Positions 1 to 8,546 of a stretch of DNA of 64,000 nt are shown here, one piece after another. Within the stretch, counting starts at the first letter, position 1; each line of letters opens with the position of its first letter. Source of the stretch: Azoarcus olearius (GTDB taxonomy: Bacteria > Pseudomonadota > Gammaproteobacteria > Burkholderiales > Rhodocyclaceae); NCBI RefSeq assembly GCF_001682385.1, contig NZ_CP016210.1:2232001-2296000 (forward strand), given 5' to 3'. The notes under the pieces are model-generated. The model saw only the letters and a program-made list of their open reading frames with translations, ran no database searches and was not told where the DNA came from. Position numbers and translations under genes: made by a program.

Positions 1-30
1 CAGCGGCGCTTCCAGCACCGCGCTGCTCAT
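1..30 (-). CDS. 5' end of an unidentified gene (cut by window edge)
   Basis: An ATG on the minus strand (positions 30-28) overlaps the stop codon of the flavin monooxygenase gene upstream of it as ATGA, which is the usual sign of translational coupling. Only ten codons (MSSAVLEAPL) lie in the window, so the product cannot be named. It is probably co-transcribed with the LLM monooxygenase. Confidence 0.5.
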   Translation of the reverse strand, partial: MSSAVLEAPL

Positions 31-1157
31 GGCGCCACCTTGAAGGCCTTGCGCAGTCCGCGGGCTTCCAGGATGGGCAGCACGGTGTCGCGGAAGTACG
101 GGAATTCCTCGGCGTAATCGACGAAGGACAGCGTCGAACCGGCGAAGCCCGCCTCGTGCAGGGCGCAGATGCCGTCGGCCACCTGCTGCGGATCGCCCAC
201 CAGCGGATAGCCGCCGTGGCCGCCGGAGAAGCGGTCGCGGATCAGCTTGAGCTGGTCCTTCGGGAAGGACTCGGCGTGGGCGAACATCAGCCGGATGATG
301 TTGTCGACCGCCGCCCAGTCGGCGTGCTGCTGCGAGTAGTAGTGGTGGTAGTCCTCGGCTTCCTTCTGCGTCGGCCGGCACACGACGTAGGAGAAGGTCA
401 GCACGTCGATGGCACGGCCCTTGGCGGCGGCCATGGCCTTGATCTCGGCGATCTCCGCCCTGGAGCGCGCCAGGTCGATCGCCGAGGTGAACAGGAAGTC
501 GGCGTTGCGGGTGGCGAAGTCGCGGCCCTGGGCAGAGCCGGCGGCGTTGAAGATGGGCACGCGGTCCACCACCGGATGCGGCTGGCCGTAGGCGCCCTTC
601 AGCTTGAAGTACTCGCCGTCCCAGTCGAAGGGCGCGCTCTCGTACCACAGCTTCTCGATGATGTCGTACCACTCCTGCCCCATGCGGTAGCGGGTGTCGT
701 GGTCGTCTGGCAGGGTCTGCCCCATCGCGTCGTATTCCGGCTTGTTCCAGCCGCAGACGATGTTGAGGCCGGCGCGACCCTTGCCGATCTGGTCGATGGT
801 GGCGATCTGCTTGGCGACCACCACCGGGTGGTTGCAGGCGGTGTGGATGGTGGCGAACACGTTGATGTGCCGGGTGTGCGCCAGCAGGCCGGCGGCCCAG
901 GTCATCGTCTCCAGCACGTTGCCGTGGAAATCGGTGGCGCCGCCGTAGCCGATCCAGCGCGCGATCGGCAGCATGAACTCGATGCCCGCGGCGTCGGCGA
1001 GCTTTGCCAGCCGCAGGTTGTTGTCCCAGGTGTTCTGCCAGCGCTCGGGCACCTGGGTGACCGACATGCCGCCGGAGCAGTTGGCGGCGAAGAAGCCGAG
1101 CTTGAACTTGTTGTCGTTGCGTACCGGCGGCACGAAGCCGCTGCTGCGTTCGCTCAT
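27..1157 (-). CDS. LLM-class FMN-dependent monooxygenase (RutA/SfnG-like)
   Basis: A 376-residue luciferase-like monooxygenase. Enzymes of this family use FMNH2 from a separate reductase and O2 to oxidise substrates such as pyrimidines, sulfones or alkanesulfonates in the cytoplasm. The N-terminal beta strand (KLGFFAANCSGG), the GGATDFHGNVLE stretch and the CGWNKPEYDAMG block near residue 140 resemble RutA and dimethylsulfone monooxygenase. Length is normal for the family. The ATG is preceded by AAGGA. It lies 135 bp downstream of an AraC/XylS regulator on the same strand, and its promoter carries a XylS-type tandem site at 1241-1275. Its stop overlaps the start of a further gene (ATGA). The substrate cannot be read from sequence; no flavin reductase sits next to it inside the window. 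Confidence 0.82.
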   Translation of the reverse strand: MSERSSGFVPPVRNDNKFKLGFFAANCSGGMSVTQVPERWQNTWDNNLRLAKLADAAGIEFMLPIARWIGYGGATDFHGNVLETMTWAAGLLAHTRHINVFATIHTACNHPVVVAKQIATIDQIGKGRAGLNIVCGWNKPEYDAMGQTLPDDHDTRYRMGQEWYDIIEKLWYESAPFDWDGEYFKLKGAYGQPHPVVDRVPIFNAAGSAQGRDFATRNADFLFTSAIDLARSRAEIAEIKAMAAAKGRAIDVLTFSYVVCRPTQKEAEDYHHYYSQQHADWAAVDNIIRLMFAHAESFPKDQLKLIRDRFSGGHGGYPLVGDPQQVADGICALHEAGFAGSTLSFVDYAEEFPYFRDTVLPILEARGLRKAFKVAP

Positions 1158-1240
1158 GTTCGTGTCCTTGTCATCTGTCTGTTGGGGGCCGGCTCTTGGC
1201 GGCCGGTGTGCCCAATCTAGTGACGCGGTACGTGGCGAAC

Positions 1241-1275
1241 TATCCCGAAACTCTGGCGCCTATCCGGATGTTGCA
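1241..1275 (-). promoter_or_regulatory. XylS-type tandem operator of the LLM monooxygenase
   Basis: On the minus strand 1275-1261 reads TGCA-ACATCC-GGATA, a perfect fit to the XylS half-site TGCA-N6-GGNTA. A second GGATA, with a poor left half (CAGA-GTTTCG-GGATA), follows 20 bp downstream at 1255-1241. The pair ends 84 bp before the ATG, where an activator touching the -35 region would sit. Binding is inferred from family knowledge. Confidence 0.55.
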
Positions 1276-1292
1276 GAAATCGCCTGGGCTGC

Positions 1293-2309
1293 TCAGCGGC
1301 CGAGCGTGGACGAGGGGCTTTCGCCGAAGCAGCGTTTGTAGTCCACCGCGAAGTGGCCGAGGTGCGAGAAACCCCAGCGCATCGCCACGTCGGTCACGGT
1401 GGTGGTGTCGGGGGCGCTGCGCAGCAGTTCCTGATGGACGCGCTGCATCCGCACGTCCTTCAGGTACTGCATCGGCGTGGTGTCGCGGTACTTGCGGAAG
1501 CCGGCGAACAGCGAGCGGGTGCTGACGCCCGCGTGTTCGGCGAGTTCGCCGATGGTGAGCGGCTCGTGGGCCTTGTCCTCGATGTAGCGCTCGGTGCGGC
1601 GGATGAAGTGCGGCGCGATCGACGGGCCATCCTGCGCGAGGCGTTCGGAGTAGTTGTGCGGCTGGCACATCAGGAGCGTGGTGATCACCATCTGTTCCAC
1701 CTGCGCGGAGAACAGCGGCGAATCGAGCACCGCTTCGCCCTGCGGGTTCTCGTGGCCGATTTCCTCGCACAGCCACTTCATCAGCCGCACCCAGGATTGG
1801 CAGCGGGTGCTGCCCAGGGCCATCTCCGGCAGGAACTCCACCGGCTCGCGCAGCGTGCCGCCCAGGTGCTGGCGGCAGTGACGTTCCAGCGTTTCGCGGT
1901 CGATGCGGATGAAGAGTTTGTCGGTGTCGGCCCCGTGGCGAATGCTGACCGCCTGCGTGGGGCTGACCACCGAGGCCACGTCGGTATTGGAATTGACCGT
2001 GTGCCCCGCGTGCTCCACCACTTCCGATCCGCGCAGCGGCATCTGGATCAGCGTGAAGTCGCCCAGCTGGCCGGGATCGATCGCCACGCTGGCGCCGTAA
2101 CGCATGCGCCCCACGCCGATGCCGCGTATCGGCCGCAGATACATCTCGGCGCCGATGCGCTGGCTGCGGTCCACCACCCGCAGGCGATGGTCGCAGAACA
2201 CCCGCGACACCTTGTCGCGCGCTTCGTCGAGGTCCGAGGTGCGGAACAGCGGAAAGTTGGCAAGCAGGGGTCTTGCGCCCGCGGGCGCAAAGTGGCCTTG
2301 CAGTTCCAT
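1293..2309 (-). CDS. AraC/XylS-family transcriptional regulator 1
   Basis: 338 residues: an N-terminal AraC-like ligand-binding domain (about 20-200) and a C-terminal double helix-turn-helix domain (about 235-335). The second HTH (MRWGFSHLGHFAVDYKR) followed by FGESPSSTL is the arrangement seen in XylS-type activators of aromatic catabolic operons. A perfect GGAGG lies just before the ATG. It faces the molybdoenzyme operon across a 281-bp spacer and lies upstream of the LLM monooxygenase, so it is the natural candidate regulator of both. It is closely related to the regulators at 6933-7961 and 28800-29801. The effector is unknown. Confidence 0.9.
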   Translation of the reverse strand: MELQGHFAPAGARPLLANFPLFRTSDLDEARDKVSRVFCDHRLRVVDRSQRIGAEMYLRPIRGIGVGRMRYGASVAIDPGQLGDFTLIQMPLRGSEVVEHAGHTVNSNTDVASVVSPTQAVSIRHGADTDKLFIRIDRETLERHCRQHLGGTLREPVEFLPEMALGSTRCQSWVRLMKWLCEEIGHENPQGEAVLDSPLFSAQVEQMVITTLLMCQPHNYSERLAQDGPSIAPHFIRRTERYIEDKAHEPLTIGELAEHAGVSTRSLFAGFRKYRDTTPMQYLKDVRMQRVHQELLRSAPDTTTVTDVAMRWGFSHLGHFAVDYKRCFGESPSSTLGR

Positions 2310-2459
2310 GGCGTCTCCTCCATCGCTCCTGTCATGGCAGGAATTGTTTATATCTAAATTAAAACAGAAGCCGTTCCCGCCCGTCTATTACTTTTCCCAT
2401 AGCCGCAGGCGGGTTATCCCCGCTTTGGGCGGTGTGCAGCCGGACTGCGCTGCGGAAGC

Positions 2460-2494
2460 TGCGGCGGCGGGACAGGCGCTGCAGCCTGCGGATA
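2460..2494 (+). promoter_or_regulatory. XylS-type tandem operator of the molybdoenzyme operon
   Basis: 2480-2494 reads TGCA-GCCTGC-GGATA, a full match to the XylS half-site. 2460-2474 reads TGCG-GCGGCG-GGACA, a near match placed 20 bp earlier. The pair ends 97 bp before the ATG of the molybdoenzyme. The rest of the 2310-2590 spacer holds an AT-rich patch (about 2341-2370), probably the regulator's own promoter, but no coding sequence. Confidence 0.55.
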
Positions 2495-2590
2495 GTGGCC
2501 AGGTCGGCCAGTTCATAAGCTCCCTGCCGTAGTGCCCCCGGTTTCGGCCGGGGCCGCATCCCAACGACCTGCAAGGAGCATCGCAGCCCC

Positions 2591-5317
2591 ATGAGCAGCA
2601 CGCGCAAGGTGTCCACCTACTGCTACCAGTGCGTCAATGGCCCGGACATGCTCACCGTCGAGGTGACCGACGGCGTGGCGACCACGGTGGCGCCCAATTT
2701 CGCCGCCAAGGGCTACCACCCGGCGGACGGCAAGGTCTGCGTCAAGCCCTACGGCCTGGTGCAGAAGATCTACAACCCCAACCGCATCCTCAAGCCGATG
2801 AAGCGGACCAACCCGCGCAAAGGCCGCGGCGAGGACCCCGGCTTCGTCGAGATCGAATGGGAAGAGGCGCTCGACACCATCGCCGCGAGGCTCAATGCCA
2901 TCCGCGCCGAAAGCCTGGTCGATGAGGACGGCTATCCGCGCGTCGCCTTCACCACCGGCGGCGCGGCCACGCCCTATTTCTACATGGGCACCTTCGCCTC
3001 CTTTCTCGCCGCCTGGGGGCCGGTGGATCAGAGCCTGGGCGCGGGCGGCACGGTCAAGTGCTATCACACCGAGCACGTCTACGGCGAGCTGTGGCACCGC
3101 GCCTTCACCGTCTGCCCGGACACGCCGCGCTGCGAATACATCGTCTCCTTCGGCAACAACATCGACGCCTCGGGCGGCGTCACCAGCGTGCGCCGCCATG
3201 CGGATGCACGGGCGCGCGGCATCAAGCGGGTGCAGATCGAGCCGCACCTGTCGATCACCGGCGCGTCCGCGAGCGAGTGGATTCCGATCCGGCCCAAGAC
3301 CGATCCAGCCTTCCTGTACGCGATGCTGCACGTGCTGCTGCACGAGCGCCCGCTGGCGGATCTCGACCGCCCCTTCCTCAAGGCGCGCACCGGCTCGCCC
3401 TACCTGGTCGGCCCCAACGGCTTCTTCCTGCGCGATCCCGCCAGCCGCAAGCCGCTGATCTGGGACGCGGGCAGCCAGCGCGCCGTGCCCTTCGATACGC
3501 CGGGGGCCGATCCCGCGCTGCTCGGTCGCTACAGCCTGAGCGGGCTGGAAGTGGGCGCCGACGGCAAGGAGTGGATGCACGGCGCGGTCGAGGCGACCAC
3601 CGCCTTCGAGGTGACGCGCGAGATGGTGGCGCCGCACACGCCGGAATGGGCGGCCCCGATCACCGACGTGCCTGCGGCGACGATACGCCGCATCGCCAAT
3701 GAGTTCGTCGAGCACGCCCGCATCGGCGAGACCATCGAGTTCGAAGGCCGCACCCTGCCCTTCCGCCCGGTGGCGGTGATGCTGGGCAAAAGTGTGAACA
3801 ACGGCTGGGGCGCCTACGAATGCGTGTGGGCGCGCACCATGCTGATGGTGCTGGTGGGCGGGCTTGAGGTGCCGGGCGGGCTGCTCGGCAGCACGGTGCA
3901 CATCTCCGGCATGGACTTCGACCGCATGGGCTCGGTCGCGCCCAGCCCGGACGGCTTCCTCGACTACCCCTTCAACCCCACCGACAAGGAGCACTGGGCG
4001 GCGCAGCCGCAGGTGCGCCACGGCCACACCACGCTGATCCCCATCATCGGTGGCGGCCTCACCAGCCAGCTGATGGGCTCCACCGTGCTCACCTGGATGC
4101 GCCTGCAGGGCCGCGCGGCCGACAGCTGGGGCCAGCCCAAGCCGCCCGACCTGTGGTTCGTCTATCGCTGCAACCCGAACATCTCGTTCTCCGAGACGGA
4201 CAAGATGGGCGAGACGATGGCGACCTTCCCCTTCACCGTCGCCTTCTCCTACACCCAGGACGAGACCAACCACTTCGCCGACCTGGTGCTGCCCGAGGCC
4301 ATCGACCTCGAAAGCACCCAGCTCATCCGCCTCGGTGGCACCCACTACTTCGAGCAGTTCTGGGACAGCCAGGGCTGGGTGCTGCGCCAGCCGGTGGTGG
4401 AGCCGCGCGGCGAGGCCAGGGACTTCACCTGGATCTCGACCGAGCTGGCCAAGCGCACCGGCCTGCTCGAGGCCTACAACACCATGATCAACATGGGCGC
4501 CGCCGGCCTGCCGCTGAAAACCGACAAGTACGACTTCTCGCTCGACGTGAGCAAGCCGCATACGGTGGAGGAAACCTGGGACGCGGTGTGCCGCGCGGCG
4601 AGCGCCGACGTGACCGATGGCGCCGCCAGCGACGGTCTCGCCTACTTCAAGGAAAACGGCTTCCGCGTCAAACCCTTCCCCAAGATCAACTGGTACCTCT
4701 ACCCGAAGATGGAGGACATGGGCCTGCGTTTCGAACTGCCCTACCAGGAGCGCGTGTTGCGCATCGGTCAGGAACTCGCCGCGCGCCTGCACGAGCAGGG
4801 CGTCACCTGGTGGGACCGCCAGCTGCACGAATACGAGCCGCTGCCCACCTGGAAGGACCTCAACAAGCTGTGGGCCGACGCCTACGAGCGCGCCTACAAG
4901 ATCAAGGCCAGCGACTACCCGTTCTGGCTGCTCACCGCGCGCAGCATGCAGTACGCCTGGGGCGGCAACGTCAGCCTGCAGATGATTCGCGAGGTGGCCG
5001 CCAACGTCGCCGGCCACGACGGAATCATGATCAACGCCAAGGTGGCCGACGAGATGGGCATCGCCCAGGGCGACCGCATCGAGGTCACCTCGCCGGTCGG
5101 CGTCACCAGCGGCCGCGCGCTGCTGCGCCAGGGCGTGCGGCCCGACACGGTGGTGATGGTCGGCCAGTTCGGCCACTGGAAAACGCCTTACGCCAAGGAC
5201 CTCGACATGCCCAGCCTCAACAACCTGGTGCCGATGAACATGGACCTGGTGGATGGCACCGGCTCGGCGGTCGACGCCGTCCTCGTCAAGATCAAGAAGA
5301 TCGGGAGCAAGCGATGA
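2591..5317 (+). CDS. Molybdopterin oxidoreductase catalytic subunit (PadB-like)
   Basis: A 908-residue DMSO-reductase-family subunit that would bind bis-MGD molybdenum and one Fe-S cluster. The N-terminal cluster motif is C11-x2-C14 with C50; the third canonical cysteine is absent and D19 is nearby, so a cluster with a non-cysteine ligand is possible. The Mo-cofactor domains follow, with a C-terminal dinucleotide-binding domain from about residue 770. Size and the three-gene layout (about 100, 24 and 30 kDa) fit phenylacetyl-CoA:acceptor oxidoreductase (PadBCD) of Thauera, which oxidises phenylacetyl-CoA to phenylglyoxylate. No Tat signal is visible at the N terminus, so a cytoplasmic site is likely. 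AAGGAG lies 12 bp before the ATG. The true substrate is unproven; another aryl-CoA or hydroxylated aromatic is possible. Confidence 0.75.
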   Translation: MSSTRKVSTYCYQCVNGPDMLTVEVTDGVATTVAPNFAAKGYHPADGKVCVKPYGLVQKIYNPNRILKPMKRTNPRKGRGEDPGFVEIEWEEALDTIAARLNAIRAESLVDEDGYPRVAFTTGGAATPYFYMGTFASFLAAWGPVDQSLGAGGTVKCYHTEHVYGELWHRAFTVCPDTPRCEYIVSFGNNIDASGGVTSVRRHADARARGIKRVQIEPHLSITGASASEWIPIRPKTDPAFLYAMLHVLLHERPLADLDRPFLKARTGSPYLVGPNGFFLRDPASRKPLIWDAGSQRAVPFDTPGADPALLGRYSLSGLEVGADGKEWMHGAVEATTAFEVTREMVAPHTPEWAAPITDVPAATIRRIANEFVEHARIGETIEFEGRTLPFRPVAVMLGKSVNNGWGAYECVWARTMLMVLVGGLEVPGGLLGSTVHISGMDFDRMGSVAPSPDGFLDYPFNPTDKEHWAAQPQVRHGHTTLIPIIGGGLTSQLMGSTVLTWMRLQGRAADSWGQPKPPDLWFVYRCNPNISFSETDKMGETMATFPFTVAFSYTQDETNHFADLVLPEAIDLESTQLIRLGGTHYFEQFWDSQGWVLRQPVVEPRGEARDFTWISTELAKRTGLLEAYNTMINMGAAGLPLKTDKYDFSLDVSKPHTVEETWDAVCRAASADVTDGAASDGLAYFKENGFRVKPFPKINWYLYPKMEDMGLRFELPYQERVLRIGQELAARLHEQGVTWWDRQLHEYEPLPTWKDLNKLWADAYERAYKIKASDYPFWLLTARSMQYAWGGNVSLQMIREVAANVAGHDGIMINAKVADEMGIAQGDRIEVTSPVGVTSGRALLRQGVRPDTVVMVGQFGHWKTPYAKDLDMPSLNNLVPMNMDLVDGTGSAVDAVLVKIKKIGSKR

Positions 5318-5961
5318 CCCGCTACGTAATGGTCGCCGACCTCAACCGCTGCGTCGGCTGCCAGACCTGTACCGCCGCCTGCAAGCACACCAATGCCACG
5401 CCGCCGGGCGTGCAGTGGCGCAAGGTGCTGGATGTGGAGATGGGCGAATACCCCAATGTCGAACGCCTCTTCATGCCGGTCGGCTGCCAGCACTGCTCCG
5501 ACCCGCCGTGCATGGAGGTCTGCCCCAGCACCGCCACCGGCCAGCGCAAGGACGGCATCGTCACCATCGACTACGACATCTGCATCGGCTGCTCGTACTG
5601 CGCGGTGGCCTGCCCCTACCAGGCGCGCTACAAGGTGGAAACGCCGCGCTTCGCCTACGGCGAGCAGCCGACCGAAACCGAGGCGCTCCGCTTCGACGAA
5701 GGCCGCATCGGCGTCGCGCAAAAGTGCACCTTCTGTTCGGACCGCGTCGATGCCGGCCTCGCCCGCGGCTTGAAGCCCGGCGTCGATCCGGATGCGACAC
5801 CCGCCTGCGCCAACGCCTGCATCGCCAACGCGCTCACCTTCGGCGACCTCGAAGACCCCGACAGCAATGTCTCGAAGCTGCTCACCGACAACACCTGGTT
5901 CCGCATGCACGAGGAACTGGGCACCGAGCCGGGCTTCTTCTACCTGTGGAACGAGAAATGA
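5314..5961 (+). CDS. Four-cluster ferredoxin-like electron-transfer subunit (DmsB/PadC-like)
   Basis: 215 residues with four cysteine groups of the DmsB/NrfC type: CVGCQTCTAACKH near the N terminus, CQHCSDPPCMEVCP, CIGCSYCAVACPYQ, and a split group CTFC...CANACIAN. It should carry up to four [4Fe-4S] clusters and pass electrons from the molybdenum subunit to the membrane subunit. Its ATG overlaps the stop of the catalytic subunit (ATGA) and its stop overlaps the start of the membrane subunit, so the three are translationally coupled. No signal peptide is seen. Confidence 0.9.
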   Translation: MTRYVMVADLNRCVGCQTCTAACKHTNATPPGVQWRKVLDVEMGEYPNVERLFMPVGCQHCSDPPCMEVCPSTATGQRKDGIVTIDYDICIGCSYCAVACPYQARYKVETPRFAYGEQPTETEALRFDEGRIGVAQKCTFCSDRVDAGLARGLKPGVDPDATPACANACIANALTFGDLEDPDSNVSKLLTDNTWFRMHEELGTEPGFFYLWNEK

Positions 5962-6824
5962 ACCCAAGCAAGTTCGGACGTTTCGGCACCGCCCACCAGA
6001 CCAGCTGGGACTGGCGCGCCGCGGGCAACTTCATCGGCGGCGGCAGCGGTTCGGCGCTGATCGCGCTGGCCTCCTTCACCGCCTACCCCGGGGCGACGCC
6101 GCTGTGGGCGCTGCTCGCCGGCCTCGCGCTGATCGGTGCCGGGCTGCTCTGCGTATGGGCGGAGATCGGCCGCCCGTTGCGTGCCTTCAACGTGCTGTTC
6201 CACCCGCAAACCTCGTGGATGACGCGCGAAGCCTTTGTCGCGGCGCTGATCTTCGCTTCGGCCGCCGCCGCGCTGGCGACGGGCCTGGTCGGGGTGTCGT
6301 GGCTCGCGGGCGCGCTGGCCCTGCTCTTCCTGTACTGCCAGGGGCGCATCCTGCGCGCCGCGCGGGGAATCCCCGCGTGGCGCCAGCCCGGCGTGGTGCC
6401 CTTGATCGCCGCCACCGGGCTGGTGGAAGGCGCGGGCGTGCTGCTCCTGCTGTCGCTGGCGTTCGGGTCCGCGTCGACGCTGCTGTGTGGGCTGCTGCTC
6501 GCGGTGGTGGCGGTGCGCGCGCTGTGCTGGTTGAGCTATCGCCGACGCCTGTTGGCAGGCGACGTGACCCCGGCCACGCGGCGCGCGCTGGCGCCCGCCC
6601 ACGTCGGACTGATGCTGGCGGGCACGCTGGCGCCGGTTGCCGCGCTCGTCGCCGCGCTGCTCTGGCCTGCGGGCGCCGGGGTGCTGGGAGCGCTTGCGGC
6701 CCTGCCCGCGGTGGCGGCCGGCTGGCATTTCAAGTTCCTGCTCGTGACGCGCGCGGCGCAAGTGCAGGGTTACGCGCTCGGCAAGACGCTGCGGCGCGGT
6801 CATCCGCTCGCCCAGCCGCGCTGA
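5958..6824 (+). CDS. Membrane anchor subunit of molybdoenzyme (DmsC/NrfD-like, PadD-like)
   Basis: 288 residues, strongly hydrophobic, with about eight predicted membrane helices and basic loops. It would anchor the Mo/Fe-S complex and pass electrons to the quinone pool, as DmsC-type subunits do. The ATG overlaps the stop of the Fe-S subunit (ATGA). Sequence is mostly low-complexity Ala/Leu, so the family call rests partly on position. It is the last gene of the operon and is followed by a good terminator at 6880-6911. Confidence 0.75.
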   Translation: MNPSKFGRFGTAHQTSWDWRAAGNFIGGGSGSALIALASFTAYPGATPLWALLAGLALIGAGLLCVWAEIGRPLRAFNVLFHPQTSWMTREAFVAALIFASAAAALATGLVGVSWLAGALALLFLYCQGRILRAARGIPAWRQPGVVPLIAATGLVEGAGVLLLLSLAFGSASTLLCGLLLAVVAVRALCWLSYRRRLLAGDVTPATRRALAPAHVGLMLAGTLAPVAALVAALLWPAGAGVLGALAALPAVAAGWHFKFLLVTRAAQVQGYALGKTLRRGHPLAQPR

Positions 6825-6879
6825 TTCGCGCAGCCCATCTTCCATGGCGGTGCGCGGGCTACAGTCTGCGCACTTTTAA

Positions 6880-6911
6880 CGGCGGGGCCGCGTGCCTCGC
6901 CGCTTTTTTTT
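6880..6911 (+). terminator. Rho-independent terminator after the molybdoenzyme operon
   Basis: An 8-bp stem (6880-6887 with 6895-6902, one G-T pair) encloses a 7-base loop and is followed by eight T residues at 6904-6911. It lies 56 bp after the last stop codon of the operon. Confidence 0.85.
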
Positions 6912-6932
6912 GAGACGGCCGCGCCGCCGTGC

Positions 6933-7961
6933 TCAACCGCGCGCCAGGGTTTCCGACGGGCTTTCGCCAAAGCGCCGCTTGTAGGCGGCGGTGAAGTGGC
7001 CGAGGTGGGAGAAGCCCCAGCGCATCGCCTCGCTCGTCACCGTGGTCTGCCCCGGCCGGCCCTCCAGCAAGGCCTCACGCACGCGGCGCAGGCGCACCTC
7101 GCGCAGATGCAGCATCGGCGTGGTGTCGCGGTAGCGCTTGAAGCCGGCGAACAGCGAGCGGCTGCTGACGCCGGCGTGCGCGGCGAGGTCGACGATGGTC
7201 AGCGGTTCGTGCGCGTTGTCCTCGATGTAGCGCTCCACGCGCTTGACGAAGGCCGGGGCGATGCTCGGCGCATCGGCCTGCAGTTGTTCGCTGTAGTTGT
7301 GCGGCTGGCACACCAGCAGCATCGAGATCAGCATCTGTTCGAACTGGGCCGCGAGCAGCGGGTAGCGGCTGGTGATCACCTCGCCGTCGGCCACGCTGTC
7401 CAGCTCGGCCACCAGCCAGCGCAGCGCGCGCATCCACTGCTGGCCCGCCGCGGTATCCAGCGGCATGTCGAGGCGAAACTCCAGCGGCTGGCGCAGCGCG
7501 TGGCCGAGGTGTTGCAGGCAGTGGCGTTCGAGCACGTCGCGGTCGATGCGGACGAAGAGCTTTTCGGTGCCGGCTTCGTGGCGCAGCGAGAAAGGACGTT
7601 GCGGGCTGGCGACGGTGGCGATGCGCCGGCTGGAATTCACCACGATGTCACCGCTGCGCAGGATTTCCGCGCCGCTCAGCGGCATCTGCACCAGCAGGAA
7701 ATCCTCCAGGCAGCCCGGCTCCACGGCCACGTGGGCGCCGTAGGTCATGCGGCCGATGCCCACGCCGCGCAGGCGCTTGAAGCACATGCGGGCGTCGATC
7801 GAGCTGTGGCGGTCGAGCAATTGCAGTTTGTGATCGCAGAAAACCTGGGCGCCCCGCACGCGCGCCTCGTCCACGTCGCGGGTTTCGAACAGCGGGAAGC
7901 GGGCCAGCGCCGGGTCGGCGGGTGGGGCGAATTCAGGGGCGGTTCCAGTGGCAAGCATCAC
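6933..7961 (-). CDS. AraC/XylS-family transcriptional regulator 2
   Basis: 341-342 residues with an AraC-like ligand-binding domain (about 20-205) and two C-terminal HTH motifs (about 240-340), ending RRFGESPSETL as in XylS relatives. A GTG at 7961 and an ATG at 7958 are adjacent in frame; AGGAG upstream (6 and 9 bp away) suits either. It is divergent from the YCF48/RND operon across a 585-bp spacer and convergent with the molybdoenzyme operon. The recognition helices are close to those of regulator 1, so overlapping operators are likely. Confidence 0.9.
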   Translation of the reverse strand: MMLATGTAPEFAPPADPALARFPLFETRDVDEARVRGAQVFCDHKLQLLDRHSSIDARMCFKRLRGVGIGRMTYGAHVAVEPGCLEDFLLVQMPLSGAEILRSGDIVVNSSRRIATVASPQRPFSLRHEAGTEKLFVRIDRDVLERHCLQHLGHALRQPLEFRLDMPLDTAAGQQWMRALRWLVAELDSVADGEVITSRYPLLAAQFEQMLISMLLVCQPHNYSEQLQADAPSIAPAFVKRVERYIEDNAHEPLTIVDLAAHAGVSSRSLFAGFKRYRDTTPMLHLREVRLRRVREALLEGRPGQTTVTSEAMRWGFSHLGHFTAAYKRRFGESPSETLARG

Positions 7962-8546
7962 GTCGTTCTCCTGCGGGGTCGGCGCTGTCTTTGTGTTGCG
8001 CGCGCGATGGCGGCTTCGGCGCGGGGTCTTGCACCACCCGGGTGCGGCCGATGCCGGGCGTGGTGCCTCGCCGGCCCTGTTTCGGCGCGCTCCGTGGCGG
8101 TTTACCGCCCGATCGCGCCGCCCTCACCGGCAGCAGGGTGGTTTAAGCAAGAACAATTCCAAATTGAATGAAATGGCCGCCAGAAGCCGCCCGTCACCCG
8201 CGCGCTGCACGCGACTGCCGCGGTGCCGGGGCGCGTGCATTTTCACGACTTGCCGGCCTGCGACTGGCGCTCCGCGATGGAGGCGGTGGATGTCGCCATG
8301 CGCGCGAGGCGCGAGCGCTGTTGCCAGCGTCATGAACCGGAAAAGTGCTTACGCCACAGGGAGATGGGCACAGCGCACACGAACGGGCCGGACGGACGAT
8401 GCGGCTGCGCGGAGCGCGGAGGAATCCCTTGCGCGCAAGGGATAAGGCATGCGGTGGGCGGATAGTCCCTGTGGGGCGCGGGCTCTAGCTTAGAGGGCAC
8501 AAAAAGCCGTCAAGGCGAAACCCCCAAACGCACCCGACAGAACGAC
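7962..8546. other. 585-bp divergent intergenic region with promoter signals
   Basis: No gene was recognised. It contains an AT-rich patch at about 8141-8176 (probably the promoter of regulator 2), a perfect 20-bp palindrome at 8424-8443 (ATCCCTTGCGCGCAAGGGAT), the XylS-type tandem site at 8430-8464, and a small inverted repeat (CTCTA-GCT-TAGAG) at 8483-8495. Confidence 0.6.
8430..8464 (+). promoter_or_regulatory. XylS-type tandem operator of the YCF48/RND operon
   Basis: 8430-8444 reads TGCG-CGCAAG-GGATA and 8450-8464 reads TGCG-GTGGGC-GGATA: two good half-sites exactly 20 bp apart, ending 83 bp before the ATG at 8547. The first half-site overlaps the 20-bp palindrome at 8424-8443, so two factors may compete or the overlap may be chance. 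Confidence 0.6.

Noticed and set aside
2513-5176. 887-codon open frame antisense to the molybdoenzyme
   Set aside because: The plus strand encodes a full molybdopterin family protein with conserved motifs; the antisense frame is a high-GC shadow.
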